Positions 50,630 through 59,539 of a stretch of 64,000 nt of DNA are shown here, piece after piece. Origin of the DNA: Escarpia spicata (taxonomy: Eukaryota; Annelida; Polychaeta; Sabellida; Siboglinidae); assembly GCA_963995525.1 (NCBI GenBank), contig OZ023211.1, positions 54,794,564 to 54,858,563 on the forward strand. The letters run 5' to 3'. Under the pieces are notes generated by a model. That model saw only the letters and a program-made list of their open reading frames with translations. It was not told where the DNA came from and searched no databases. The number at the start of each line of letters is the position of its first letter. The stretch's first letter is position 1. A program made the position numbers and the translations under genes.

Positions 50630-51730
50630 GTACTTCTCCCTCCCTCCCTCCCTCTCTCTCCCTCACTTTCCCTCTATCTCCCCTCTTCATCCCCTCTCTC
50701 TCACCCTCTCCCTATACCTTTCCCCTACCTCCCCTTCTCTCCCTACCTCTGTCTCTCCCTCTCACTACCTCTTCCTACCGTTCCTTCCCTACCTCCATCT
50801 CCTCCCCCTACCTGTACTTGCAACCTCTTCCTACCTCCCTACCCTTCCTTCCCTACCTCCATCTCCTCCCCACCTGTACTTGCAGCCTCTTCCTACCTCT
50901 CTACCCTTCCTTCCCTACCTCCATCTCCTCCCCTACCTGTACTTGCAGCCTCTTCCTACCACCCTACCTTTCCTTCCCTACTTCCATCTCCTCCCCTACC
51001 TGTACTCACAGCCTCTTCCTACCTCCCTACCCTTCCTTCCCTACCTCCATCTCCTCCCCACCTGTACTTGCAGCCTCTTCCTACCTCTCTACCCTTCCTT
51101 CCCTACCTCCATCTCCTCCCCTACCTGTACTTGCAGCCTCTTCCTACCACCCTACCTTTCCTTCCCTACTTCCATCTCCTCCCCTACCTGTACTCGCAGC
51201 CTCTTCCTACCTCCCTACCCTTCCTTTCCTACCTCCATCTCCTCCCCCTACCTGTACTTGCAGCCTCTTCCTCCCTCCCTACCCTTCCTTCCCTACCTGT
51301 ACTTGCAACCTCTTCCTCCCTCGCTAACCTTCGTTCCCTACCTCCATCTCCTCCCCTACCTGTACTTGCAGCCTCTTCCTCCCTCCCTCCCTACCCTTCC
51401 TTCCCTCCCTACCCTTCCTTCCCTACCTCCATCTCCTCCCCCTACCTGTACTTGCAGCCTCTTCCTCCCTCCCTACCCTTCCTTCCCTACCTCCATCTCC
51501 TCCCCTATCTGTACTTGCAGCCTCTCCCTACCTCCCTACCCTTCCTTCCCTACCTCCATCTCCTCCCCCTACCTGTACTTGCAGCCTCTCCCTACCCTTC
51601 CTTCCCTACCTCCATCTCCTCCCCCTACCTGTACTTGCAGCCTCTTCCTACCACCCTTCCCTACCTCCATCTCCTCCCCCTACCTGTACTTGCAGCCTCT
51701 TCCTACCTCTCTATCCTTCCTTCCCTACCG
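50630..51730 (+). repeat. 62/63-bp pyrimidine-rich minisatellite, about 15 copies
   Basis: Unit: CTACCTCCATCTCCTCCCCT, ACCTGTACTTGCAGCCTCTT, CCTACCTCCCTACCCTTCCT, TCC. Some units lack one C, or lose a whole sub-block (about 51285-51320 and 51590). The + strand is over 90 percent pyrimidine apart from TGTACTTGCAG. Each unit therefore ends in a polypyrimidine tract followed by TTGCAG, a textbook 3' splice acceptor. The Pro/Ser/Leu-rich + strand frames of 281, 454 and 319 codons arise because 63 is divisible by 3 while 62 shifts frame. Confidence 0.9.
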
Positions 51731-51969
51731 GTGCCGAGATCCACTTATCTCTTTCTGTCTTCATTCACTTCCTTGGCGCATTCGCCCATCATCTATCAAT
51801 TGGCGAAGTATTTCAAAAAGCACAAAGCTAATCATGTAGTTGTGTTGTTAGCCATTGCCCGCGTGGTGCTACTTTGGAGTTAAGCTAAAACTACTATGTG
51901 CTGTTGCAATGTCATAATTGGCATTAACAAATATGAAATGGTCATGGGAACGAGTTTAACTTCAAAGTG
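51731..51969. other. Intronic spacer
   Basis: No feature recognised. Confidence 0.4.
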
Positions 51970-52147
51970 CAGTGGAACCTCACAATTAAGGTCATCCTTG
52001 GGACTGGGCGAAAATGACCTGAATGGCAAGGTGACCCTATTAGAGAGACTAATTTCTTGTTACACAAGTAGTTTGGTACTATGGTAGGTTGACCTTTATT
52101 GTGAGGTGGCTGTATTAAAGAGGTGACAGTAAAACAAGGTTTGACTG
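51970..52147. mobile_element. Tigger/pogo-type MITE family B, copy 2
   Basis: CAGTGGAACCTCACAATTAA at the left matches the start of 47227-47486. The right end reads AAACAAGGTTTGACTG, a decayed inverse. It shares GGTGACC and TTGTGAGGTGG text with copy 1. TA flanks are not preserved. Confidence 0.55.
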
Positions 52148-52266
52148 CACTGTGATAGGTGAGTGGATTTATTGCTCCACGAATGTGTGTAAGTTAGTAA
52201 ATATTACACCGGTGTAAACATGGTAATTGAAACACATTATTTGACCAACGAGACAACTGATAAACC

Positions 52267-52692
52267 ATGAGACGATATGATTTGACACCGACAATGGATC
52301 TGGATAGCAAGAAACCAAATCAATCCAAAGAAATGCCGAAGAGAACTAAATTGCTTATTAGGACATGTCGACCGTCTGTTCTATTTCTGTCGCAGAACCT
52401 ACTTTTGAAGCAATCATCTTGTCAAACGTGAGGCGCATGCAGTAAGAAATGGAAGGCATTATGGAAAGAAAATAAGATAAGAGAAAAGTTTAAGATCAGA
52501 TCTGATTGGTTTGATGTGATGGATGGCCTCTGCGATACAACATATTATGTGTTTTATTTGCCAAGTGGTCAGTTTGATTTGAAAGATGAGATGCTGTCTC
52601 CAAACGTCCAATATTTATATACCAAAGGAGATGTTGAGAACAAATATATGATGACTTACACAGGAAGAAATGTTAAGGTTGAAAGAAATTGA
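52267..52692 (+). pseudogene. Unrecognised 141-codon frame with one internal TGA
   Basis: Not recognised as any family. From ATG 52267 (MRRYDLTPTMDLDSKKPNQS) the frame runs to TGA 52690-52692 with a single interruption, TGA at codon 55 (52429-52431). After it the frame reads GACSKKWKALWKENKIREKF, DWFDVMDGLCDTTYYVFYLP and ends GRNVKVERN. An AATAAA at 52764-52769 follows by about 70 bases, like a polyadenylation signal. Residue choice (Trp, Lys, Asp, Tyr mixed) looks protein-like, and the window's AT content should give several stops in such a length. It lies on the same strand as the MAM gene, inside its intron. Possibilities: processed pseudogene, transposon-encoded remnant, a nested gene read through TGA, or chance. 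Confidence 0.35.
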
Positions 52693-52951
52693 TTTTGCTG
52701 ATCATGAGTTGCGTTCATCGATTATCAATCTGTAAATTAAGTAAAATGTACAGTCGGTTTAATAATAAAAGAGAGCATGTTTTTGATAAAATCACTGAAA
52801 GCATTTATTTTGATCACTAGAACTCACAAAAAGTAAATAGCCACAAACTGTCATTCAGTTTCAAAAATGGTGAACGTATCAGTCGTGTGTGTTCCACAAG
52901 ATTAAAGTTCTAGCCTCAGTTAATCAGGTTAATTCATCTTGAGGGCCCGTA
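52693..52951. other. Intronic spacer
   Basis: AT-rich, with the AATAAA motif noted in the previous entry. Confidence 0.4.
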
Positions 52952-54412
52952 TGCATGAGGAACCTTGGAGGTAACAATATCCAGTGGTTAAGTACCTTGG
53001 GGGTAACACTACCCAGTGGTTAAGTACCTTGGAGGTAACAGTACCCAGTGGTTAAGTACCCTGGAGGTAACACTACCCAGTGGTTAAGTACCTTGGAGGT
53101 AACACTACCCAGTGGTTAAGTACCTTGGAGGTAACACTATCCAGTGGTTAAGTACCTTGGAGGTAACACTACCCAGTGGTTAAGTACCTTGGAGTTAACA
53201 CTACCCAGTGGTTAAGTACCTTTGAGGTAACACTATCCAGTGGTTAAGTACCTTGGAGGTAACACTACCCAGTGGTTAAGTACCTTGGAGGTAACACTAC
53301 CCAGTGGTTAAGTACCTTGGAGGTAACAGTACCCAGTGGTTAAGTACCTTGGAGGTAACACTACCCAGTGGTTAAGTACCTTGGAGGTAACACTACCCAG
53401 TGGTTAAGTACCTTTGAGGTAACAGTACCCAGTGGTTAAGTACCTTGGAGGTAACACTACCCAGTGGTTAAGTACCTTGGAGGTAACAATATCCAGTGGT
53501 TAAGTACCTTGGAGGTAACACTACCCAGTGGTTAAGTACCTTGGAGGTAACACTACCCAGTGGTTAAGTACCTTGGAGTTAACACTACCCAGTGGTTAAG
53601 TACCTTTGAGGTAACACTATCCAGTGGTTAAGTACCTTGGAGGTAACACTACCCAGTGGTTAAGTACCTTGGAGGTAACACTACCCAGTGGTTAAGTACC
53701 TTGGAGGTAACAGTACCCAGTGGTTAAGTACCTTGGAGGTAACACTACCCAGTGGTTAAGTACCTTGGAGGTAACACTACCCAGTGGTTAAGTACCTTTG
53801 AGGTAACAGTACCCAGTGGTTAAGTACCTTGGAGGTAACACTACCCAGTGGTTAAGTACCTTGGAGGTAACAATATCCAGTGGTTAAGTACCTTGGAGGT
53901 AACACTACCCAGTGGTTAAGTACCTTGGAGGTAACACTACCCAGTGGTTAAGTACCTTGGAGTTAACACTACCCAGTGGTTAAGTACCTTGGAGTTAACA
54001 CTACCCAGTGGTTAAGTACATTGGAGGTAACACTGTCCAGTGGTTAAGTACCTTGGAGTTAACACTACCCAGTGGTTAAGTACCTTGGAGTTAACACTAC
54101 CCAGTGGTTAAGTACATTGGAGGTAACACTACCCAGTAGTTAAGTACCTTGGAGGTAACACTATCCAGTGGTTAAGTACCTTGGAGTTAACACTACCCAG
54201 TGGTTAAGTACCTTGGAGTTAACACTACCCAGTGGTTAAGTACATTGGAGGTAACACTACCCAGTGGTTAAGTACCTTGGAGGTAATACTATCCAGTGAT
54301 TAAGTACCTTGGAGGTAACACTACCCAGTGGTTAAGTACCTTTGAGGTAACACTACCCAGTGGTTAAGTTCCTTTGAGGTAACACTACAAAGTGGTTACG
54401 TACCTTTGAGGT
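52952..54412. repeat. 32-bp minisatellite, about 45 copies, with 384-bp higher-order repeat
   Basis: The unit is CCAGTGGTTAAGTACCTTGG followed by AGGTAACACTAC (32 bp). Diagnostic variants recur every 12 units: GGAGTTAAC at 53191, 53575 and 53959 (spacing 384 twice), accompanied in the same order by CTTTGAGG...CTATCC, CAGTACCC and CAATATCC variants. The right third follows a different pattern, with paired GGAGTTAAC units then CATTGGAGG. Confidence 0.97.
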
Positions 54413-55539
54413 AAACAACAGGTTTGTCTCATATGCATAAGTCACAGGTAGGCTGCAGGATAACACACAATGAAGGTAGTGTATACTTCCATGTGATTTC
54501 CTCATTATTTGAACATGTACACCTGCGCACCAGCTGTTTATATCTGTGATAAATAAATAAATAAATATACTTATATAGCGCCAACTCTAGGTTAGAAACT
54601 ATTCAAGGCGCTTTACATGTAAAATAGTAATAAATCAAAACAGTAATTAATTAAGTTAAAAAAATGAATTAAAAAAATGTATATATATATTTAAATATTA
54701 GTATTATCGTGTCATATAAACAAAAGGTAATTGATAAAAGCTTAATGCCAAGTCTAAAAGTCATAGTAGCAGTAAAAATATTGATTAAAACAGAATGTTT
54801 AAAAGTGCTCTTAAAAGTCTCAGTGTTCATTACATGCATTTAAAACAAGTAGTTTACTCCGCAAATCCGGGACTGCTGCGGCTGCTGGAGTTAAAATATT
54901 GATTAAAATAGAGTGTGATACACTCATCGTTGTCATTGTTATGGAACTTGGGTATCACAAAGGCAGAAGACTGAGGAAATCAAACTGTTCCGCTATCAAA
55001 ATTTATTAAAGATATAGTGTTACAGTGACGTCAGTAAACAGGCTGACGTGTTTGGCCAACTATCGTTACTATCGATAGTTCACTGAGCTATCGTCGATAA
55101 CTATTGATAGTTCATTTTACCATCAATGGTATTGCATTGCAACATCGACTATTGCGATGCATCGATAATTAATTTTGATATACTGTTAAACCCTAGGCAT
55201 AACCCATATAGCTAGTGTGCGAATACCTATCAAGCTTATGAGCACAGCCATTAAGTACAATTTAGTGTGAAGTGCGTGTGATGACGATGAAACTGCAGGT
55301 AGCCATTGGATATCTGCCTGCAGTTAAGTAATAACTCGGCGGTAAGTCAATATGGGAGTGGCTATCACTAGTCATTCGCTGCTACTCTGGATAGTTGGAC
55401 ATTCTGTGGCTATGACTATTGTGACAAAATGTCCAAGACAGTGAAATAGTCACCTTATTTGTTCCGTGCACATTGCCCTAGTGCACACCCAGACGTTGGG
55501 CAAACATTTTCTCTCCTGAGATGGGGTGTGGGTGAATAA
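54413..55539. other. Intronic; repeat-like tail and ATCGAT-rich segment
   Basis: At 54548-54640, (AAAT)n is followed by ACTTATATAGCGCC and AAGGCGCTTTACATGTAAAA, a layout seen at ends of dispersed repeats. At 55063-55180 TATCGATAGTTC, CTATCGTCGATAAC, ATTGATAGTTC and GCATCGATAATT alternate on both strands, resembling the end of a DNA transposon. Neither could be delimited. Confidence 0.4.
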
Positions 55540-55817
55540 TAGTGAGAAGATTGGATTGTAAATTGAGAGAATTCGGGTTTGAATCCCCTTGCTGTTTTGA
55601 AGCTTGAGAAGTTTTGTTAATTTCACACTGCTGGCGATAGACATTGGTTGGTACATTTGTATGAATAGTCATCATGCAGAAATGATAGCGTCACTGAATG
55701 CTTCCAAGAGTAGCTGAGATGGTGTTTCACTGATTGAACAGGTCTGCCATGGAGTAAAGTGTAAAGCAACCTGAGCAGTCTTAAGGACTGGTTATTAAAG
55801 TATATAGGAACTTTTTC
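55540..55817 (+). mobile_element. tRNA-derived SINE copy
   Basis: B box GGTTTGAATCC at 55576-55586. Body blocks ACTGAATGCTTCCAAGAG, GATTGAACAGGTCTGCCATG and GTAAAGTGTAAAGC match 16388-16733. The tail is weak (GTATATAGGAACTTTTT). Confidence 0.7.
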
Positions 55818-56734
55818 CCAAGAGCCATGTTTCAGTCCATGATGCAACATAATGTGTAAATGAGGTCTTGAACCAAAATCTCACTGACCAGAAACAACAT
55901 GAAGTATAGAGAGAGGTTCTAAACCAAGAATTCAGTGTCCTCAAAGCAACATGACATTGAACGAAGCCCTAAACCGAAATCTCACTGTCAATTATACTAC
56001 AGAAGAGATTGTACAAGCAATCATTGAAGCTGTACAAGAGATTGAATTGAATGAAAGTTGATTCAACAAAAACATAATACATGCACAATAACCTGCCGCT
56101 GCCGCTGCTGCTGCAGGAAAGATTGTACGAGCAGTCAGAGAAACACTGTAATGGCGACAAATAGTAAACCTAACCGGCCTCTTGATGCCTACACATGCCA
56201 GAGACGCACAGCGATCAGTCCACAGATACCTATGTTATATGCACTGGTCGCAATTCGTTTATGATCAATCCATGGTGGCTGATTGGTTGAATTAGTACAA
56301 CGATCGCCAGGGACCTGTGTTCCGGCCTTTGGACTGGTCAAGCATTTGGACTAGTCACTGCGGTGCCAGTATGGTTGTCGCACACCATCTGAATGCAAAA
56401 TATTGATCATTGCGGAAGCGTGATTGCCGTTGAGGGAGCGCCAACATCTGACGACATGCGACAGGCTGCTAATTGGGCGCAGTAGAACATGCTTCTGTGA
56501 CCTGTGATCGCTTAGTTCCCCTGCCTCTTTTCGTCGCAGTTATGTAATGTCTTTAGACGGGTACCTGTCTAATTTGTACATTTGGGGACGAATTGGTCCA
56601 TAGGTCTGACAGCCAGCTGACTGGCTATCTGTCTTGACGGTTGTCCAATCAAATAACTGTCCACTTGTGTAACCATATGTCAGTTTGACTGTCTGGTAAT
56701 AATAATAAAATGTCGTTTTCCTCTTGTATCACTG
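55818..56734. other. Intronic, no gene recognised
   Basis: Two similar segments around 56024-56045 and 56115-56145 (GTACAAGAGATTG, GTACGAGCAGTCAGAG) hint at a short degenerate duplication. Nothing else. Confidence 0.4.
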
Positions 56735-57235
56735 TATGTCAGGGGTGAAGGGGCCATGAAGCCGGTTTTGATACTGATCCTAGGTTTCTGTTCTTGTTTC
56801 TTTTTCTTATCCCTCACTGTTCTTGCACCGATCTTCCCACCAACCATCTCCACTCCCCTCTATCTTTTTCTCTTGTTCTCTACTCCTCTCCCAATCCATC
56901 CAAAAGTTACTTTACACAATCTTCCCAACACAAAGCAGGTCATTCTTGCATCCATTTCACTTCCACCCCCCCCCCCCCCCCAAGCATCTGCTTTCTATGC
57001 CAACCGTTCTACTTCAATCCTCCATACATGTCCAGCCCACTTCAGTTGACTCCTCACCAGCTTCTTCTTAACACTTTCTTTCCCACCAACCTCCTCACTC
57101 ATCTCCTCCATTCTTTGCTGTCGATTCTCTTCACTCGCACAATTCTTCTGACCCTGTTGTTTTTGCAAACCTGTGCCCACACTTTGCCATTGTCTCTGGG
57201 CCATACAGGCATGCTGGTGTCACACGTCCTAATAA
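56735..57235 (-). pseudogene. RTE-like LINE, C-terminal fragment
   Basis: On the minus strand the frame gives VCKNNRVRRIVRVKRIDSKE, then KKKLVRSQLKWAGHVWRIE. These are the same blocks as VCENNWVRK and RSQMRWTGHLARM in 41215-42495, so the family is shared. A run of 16 C (56966-56981) has expanded inside the former glycine/arginine-rich segment. The terminal part parallels 22660-22820. Confidence 0.8.
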
Positions 57236-58302
57236 ATAGCACAGAAGTAAATTTACAAAGTGGTGTAAATCTAGACATAGTCCACCCAGGCATGGTCATC
57301 CCACATCTGGCTACTTCAGTGTTTGTCCAGCTGATCTGACTTTTATTTTATTTTGTAGTCCATTTTTCTGATTGGCCATTAATTTGGCTGCCTGTTTTAT
57401 TGGCTATTAATCTGTCTGTGTGTTGATTAATCTTGTTGTCTTGTTCTTCATCTGTCTGGTTAGCCATACTTCTGGTCCGTTTGGCTGGTTGTCCATTCAT
57501 CTAGTTGCCCATATGTCTCTGTCCATTCATCTGGCTGTCCATTTGATCATCTGCCAAGAAGTTACCTTTTAATTTATACTTCAGGAACACACATGTACGA
57601 GTCTCCATTAAAACAAAATGTAGAAATATTATTCAACTATATTCATGTATTATATGCTAATTTTGGAGCATTATAAGTATACCTCAACTGACCATTCCTT
57701 GGAGCACCGACCTCTGATCTACCAATTGGCAATGTCTAAAAAAGATAGTTGTAGTGTTCTGATTACCTGAGAGAATCGAATGGTAAACTGTTATCTAGGG
57801 GACGCCACTGTGGGAACAAGTTTTTTAAAGAACATAATTACTACTGACACCCTCTGTGTATTGTTCCATGGGTGAATGCACACCAATCCTGTCCATTCAC
57901 TGAGAGTCCAGATTGTGGTCATTAACATGGATTCTACTGTCTGCCCACCAAGTTAATAGCCTCTATGTCTGTGGCGCAGTATCCCCAACAGAGCATTGTG
58001 TCTGTGTTGAAGCGTTTCAGTTCAACCGTGCCGAGATTGCCGATGTGCGTTTTTGTTGTGAAAGATCGTGCAGCCGAAATCACTGATTCGGTCTTTATGT
58101 TTGCTGGTATTGGCCGGTAGCTGTGGCATTGTTAAAAGTTTGCCAATAAGATTAAATATCACCAAAGTTAGGGGTTTAGTTGCTGTGATGTCAATGATGC
58201 TTATTTGTATATGTTTTTAACGGTGAAAATAAACCAGTCATAACAAAAAAAATGAACTAGTGCATGTTTTCCATGCAAAACATGTCTGATGACAGTCTAA
58301 GC
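57236..58302. other. Intronic, no gene recognised
   Basis: 57350-57545 has loosely repeated CTGGCTGTCCATT/CTGTCTG words without a clear period. The rest is unremarkable. Confidence 0.4.
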
Positions 58303-58669
58303 CAGACCCTTAGCCAGACATAATTTTTTGGCCAGTCTCGAATTTATCCAAAGTGCCTTTTAGTGTGCCAATGGCTTCCGTGGAAACTACTCATGTCAGT
58401 CAGAGCCATTATTGGCCAGTTTTTTTTCTTCAATGACAAACCTGTGTCATTTAAACCATTTATCTAATTAATGCTGATCCATTTGTTTGTGGGTTTTTTT
58501 GGTCAATGATAGTAATTAATTTGAGCCTCTGGACTTGAAACTATTAGTTAATCTAGTGGCCAGCTGGCCCTGTCTAAATTCCACTAGTCTTATCAGTTGT
58601 AATTACCCCTCTTGATTAGTCATCTGCCAGTCTTGAAGACAGAAAGACTGGTCTTTGGCTAAGCCCCTG
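58303..58669. mobile_element. hAT MITE family A, copy 2, with perfect target duplication
   Basis: Left end CAGACCCTTAGCCAGACAT; right end GGTCTTTGGCTAAGCCCCTG. Flanks GTCTAAGC at 58295-58302 and 58670-58677 are identical over 8 bp. The interior matches 18632-18980 in blocks such as TTCAATGACAAACC, GTGTCATTTAAACCATT and CATCTGCCAGTCTTGAAGAC. Confidence 0.92.
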
Positions 58670-59374
58670 GTCTAAGCACATATGCTAGTGAAAGTGAATT
58701 ATGTTACATCGTCTGACTATTACATATTTTGAATTAAATAGATAATTGTCTCACTGTTCAGTCAATATATATTTTACTCAGTTTATTTATTTCTTAAAGA
58801 TTTCTGGTGATTGGTCCTTGAGTGCAGATCTTGGCAAGACAATTGTCACATGCGGGAGGCTGTAGTAGTAACAAAAGTAACATATTACTTATTGGTACCC
58901 TTCACTTAAGCAAGAACACATGGCTGAGCAATAATCTCCAATGCTCTCCATTTGTGGCTGATTTCTTTGTCTCTTTCCACATGGTGTTAAACTACAATGA
59001 CACCTACCTTGGCAGACACCTGTCCATTAAGAAAACCTGTGTACACAGGACACAGTCATGAATGACTAGTTTCCATTGTCCATGGGGGTAATCTGGCCAT
59101 ACGGAACATATTGCACAATCCTGACAATACCTGCTACGGATTCTTCCGCTACTGACATCCACCTTTTTTGGTGTTCCCAGTTATTTTCTATTTATTCTGT
59201 CAGAGCTTGTCTTGTGACTTTGATGGCGTCTTCCAGGAGAGTCACTGCAATATAACTCCTATCCAATCCAGGTATAAACTACACATCAAAATTCACATTC
59301 CTAGAAAGTGGAACATCAGTCAATTCGTGGATATTTTGTGTTGTTTCTTCATAATTTGGTTCCATGTGTTGTAG
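58670..59374. other. Intronic, end of the MAM gene intron
   Basis: No repeat recognised. The last 40 bases are pyrimidine-rich and end in the splice acceptor of the next exon. Confidence 0.45.
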
Positions 59375-59453
59375 GACGCTATGCATTGTTTGTTAACCAC
59401 GAGCACCAGATGGGGTCAAAGGCCACCCTTGGAAGTCCGTGGTTCGGTTCCAG
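59375..59453 (+). CDS. MAM-domain protein, second recognised exon
   Basis: 79 bases between a 3' splice site (TTCCATGTGTTGTAG) and a strong donor (CAG then GTAAGTT). Joined to the single base left over from 33759-34047, it reads GRYALFVNHEHQMGSKATLG followed by SPWFGS, with two bases carried to the next exon. In MAM domains the G-x-Y-hydrophobic segment, a short loop, then A-x-L-x-SP is the conserved middle part, directly following the P-x-x-x-H...G segment that ends the first exon. The fit in sequence, order and phase is strong. About half of the domain (residues 35-122) is covered; the remaining cysteines must lie right of the window. The exon is too short to stand out as a frame by itself. 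It sits only about 90 bases left of a LINE end on the other strand. Confidence 0.75.
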
Positions 59454-59539
59454 GTAAGTTCTACTGTTATTTTGCATTCAGTTCATCAAGACGGGGAGAC
59501 CTTGATAATCACAGACCAATGATTAAACAATAAAGTGAA

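Larger units (their letters stand above)
34048..59374 (+). other. Large intron of the MAM gene, 25.3 kb
   Basis: Bounded by the donor GTGAGT at 34048 and the acceptor GTTCCATGTGTTGTAG ending at 59374. The phase (one base carried over) agrees on both sides. It contains four or more minisatellites, one complete hAT element, a pogo-like element, several MITEs, SINEs and LINE fragments. An unrecognised exon inside cannot be excluded, but none is needed for the domain to join. Confidence 0.65.

Noticed and set aside
50482..51883. Pro/Ser/Leu-rich frames of 281, 454 and 319 codons that could suggest a repetitive secreted protein
   Set aside because: Three overlapping frames read the same pyrimidine-rich unit in rotation, because unit lengths alternate between 62 and 63; no codon structure favours one frame.
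59430..59453. GGTTCGGTTCCAG as a Pol III B box of a tRNA gene
   Set aside because: No A box at the right distance, and the segment fits better as coding sequence ending in a splice donor.
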